Source: Prodigiosinella aquatilis (GTDB lineage Bacteria > Pseudomonadota > Gammaproteobacteria > Enterobacterales > Enterobacteriaceae). Taken from it: a stretch of DNA of 64,000 bases. Shown one piece after another: positions 63,996 to 64,000 of this stretch (position 1 is the stretch's first letter; each line of letters opens with the position of its first letter). Where the stretch lies: the NCBI GenBank assembly GCA_030388725.1, contig CP128857.1:1922001-1986000 (forward strand), given 5' to 3'. The position numbers were made by a program, and so were the translations under genes. The notes under the pieces were generated by a model. It was not told where the DNA came from and ran no database searches. It saw nothing but the letters and a program-made list of their open reading frames with translations.

Positions 63996-64000
63996 GAGAA

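Overview
The window is a chromosomal segment of a gamma-proteobacterium of the order Enterobacterales. The gene order follows, from memory, the E. coli K-12 stretch potGHI - rlmC - artJMQIP - hcp/hcr - clpSA - infA - cydDC - trxB - lrp - ftsK - lolA - rarA - serS - dmsABC - pfl/focA - ycaO - serC - aroA - cmk - rpsA - ihfB. Differences from K-12 (ltaE, poxB, aqpZ, macAB, ycaP and ycaL absent; treA inserted; a two-partner-secretion gene after ihfB) and an intergenic repeat resembling ones I remember from soft-rot bacteria point to Pectobacteriaceae (Dickeya, Brenneria, Lonsdalea, Musicola or Pectobacterium). The genus cannot be fixed from the sequence alone.

Layout. 1-3.2 kb: putrescine ABC transporter (potG partial, potH, potI) and ybjO. 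3.2-8.7 kb: RlmC, then the arginine transporter in two minus-strand units (artJ; artPIQM), each preceded by a paired ArgR-type operator. 8.7-17.5 kb: ybjQ, amiD, ybjT, the nitrosative-stress pair hcp-hcr, lysine exporter lysO, the OLD-type nuclease ybjD, and cspD. 17.8-20.6 kb: clpS-clpA. 20.8-29 kb: periplasmic trehalase, infA, aat, cydDC, trxB. 29-37 kb: lrp, ftsK, lolA, rarA, serS. 37-44.6 kb: an anaerobic DMSO-reductase locus with two tandem catalytic subunits (dmsA1, dmsA2), dmsB, dmsC, a possible tiny ORF and the chaperone dmsD; each dmsA has its own FNR-type promoter. 44.6-49.4 kb: a cytoplasmic DsbA-like protein, ycaD, and a divergent LysR regulator / NCS1 permease pair. 49.4-56 kb: pflA, focA-pflB and ycaO. 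56-62 kb: serC-aroA, cmk-rpsA, ihfB. 62-64 kb: a hexanucleotide repeat, an AT-rich stretch and a TpsB outer-membrane transporter gene broken by one in-frame amber codon; its TpsA partner would lie past the window edge.

Functional themes are anaerobic respiration and fermentation under FNR/ArcA-type control (dms, pfl/focA, hcp, cydDC), arginine-regulated transport (art), and housekeeping translation, proteolysis and cell-division genes. No rRNA, tRNA, CRISPR array, prophage or insertion sequence was recognised. The accessory parts are the trehalase insertion, the dmsA duplication, the LysR/permease pair and the tpsB region. I did not find a clearly new multi-gene system. The most rewarding leads are the broken tpsB, the divergent second DMSO-reductase subunit, an activator-like dyad centred at -41.5 of hcp, and ArgR operators overlapping the artP start codon.
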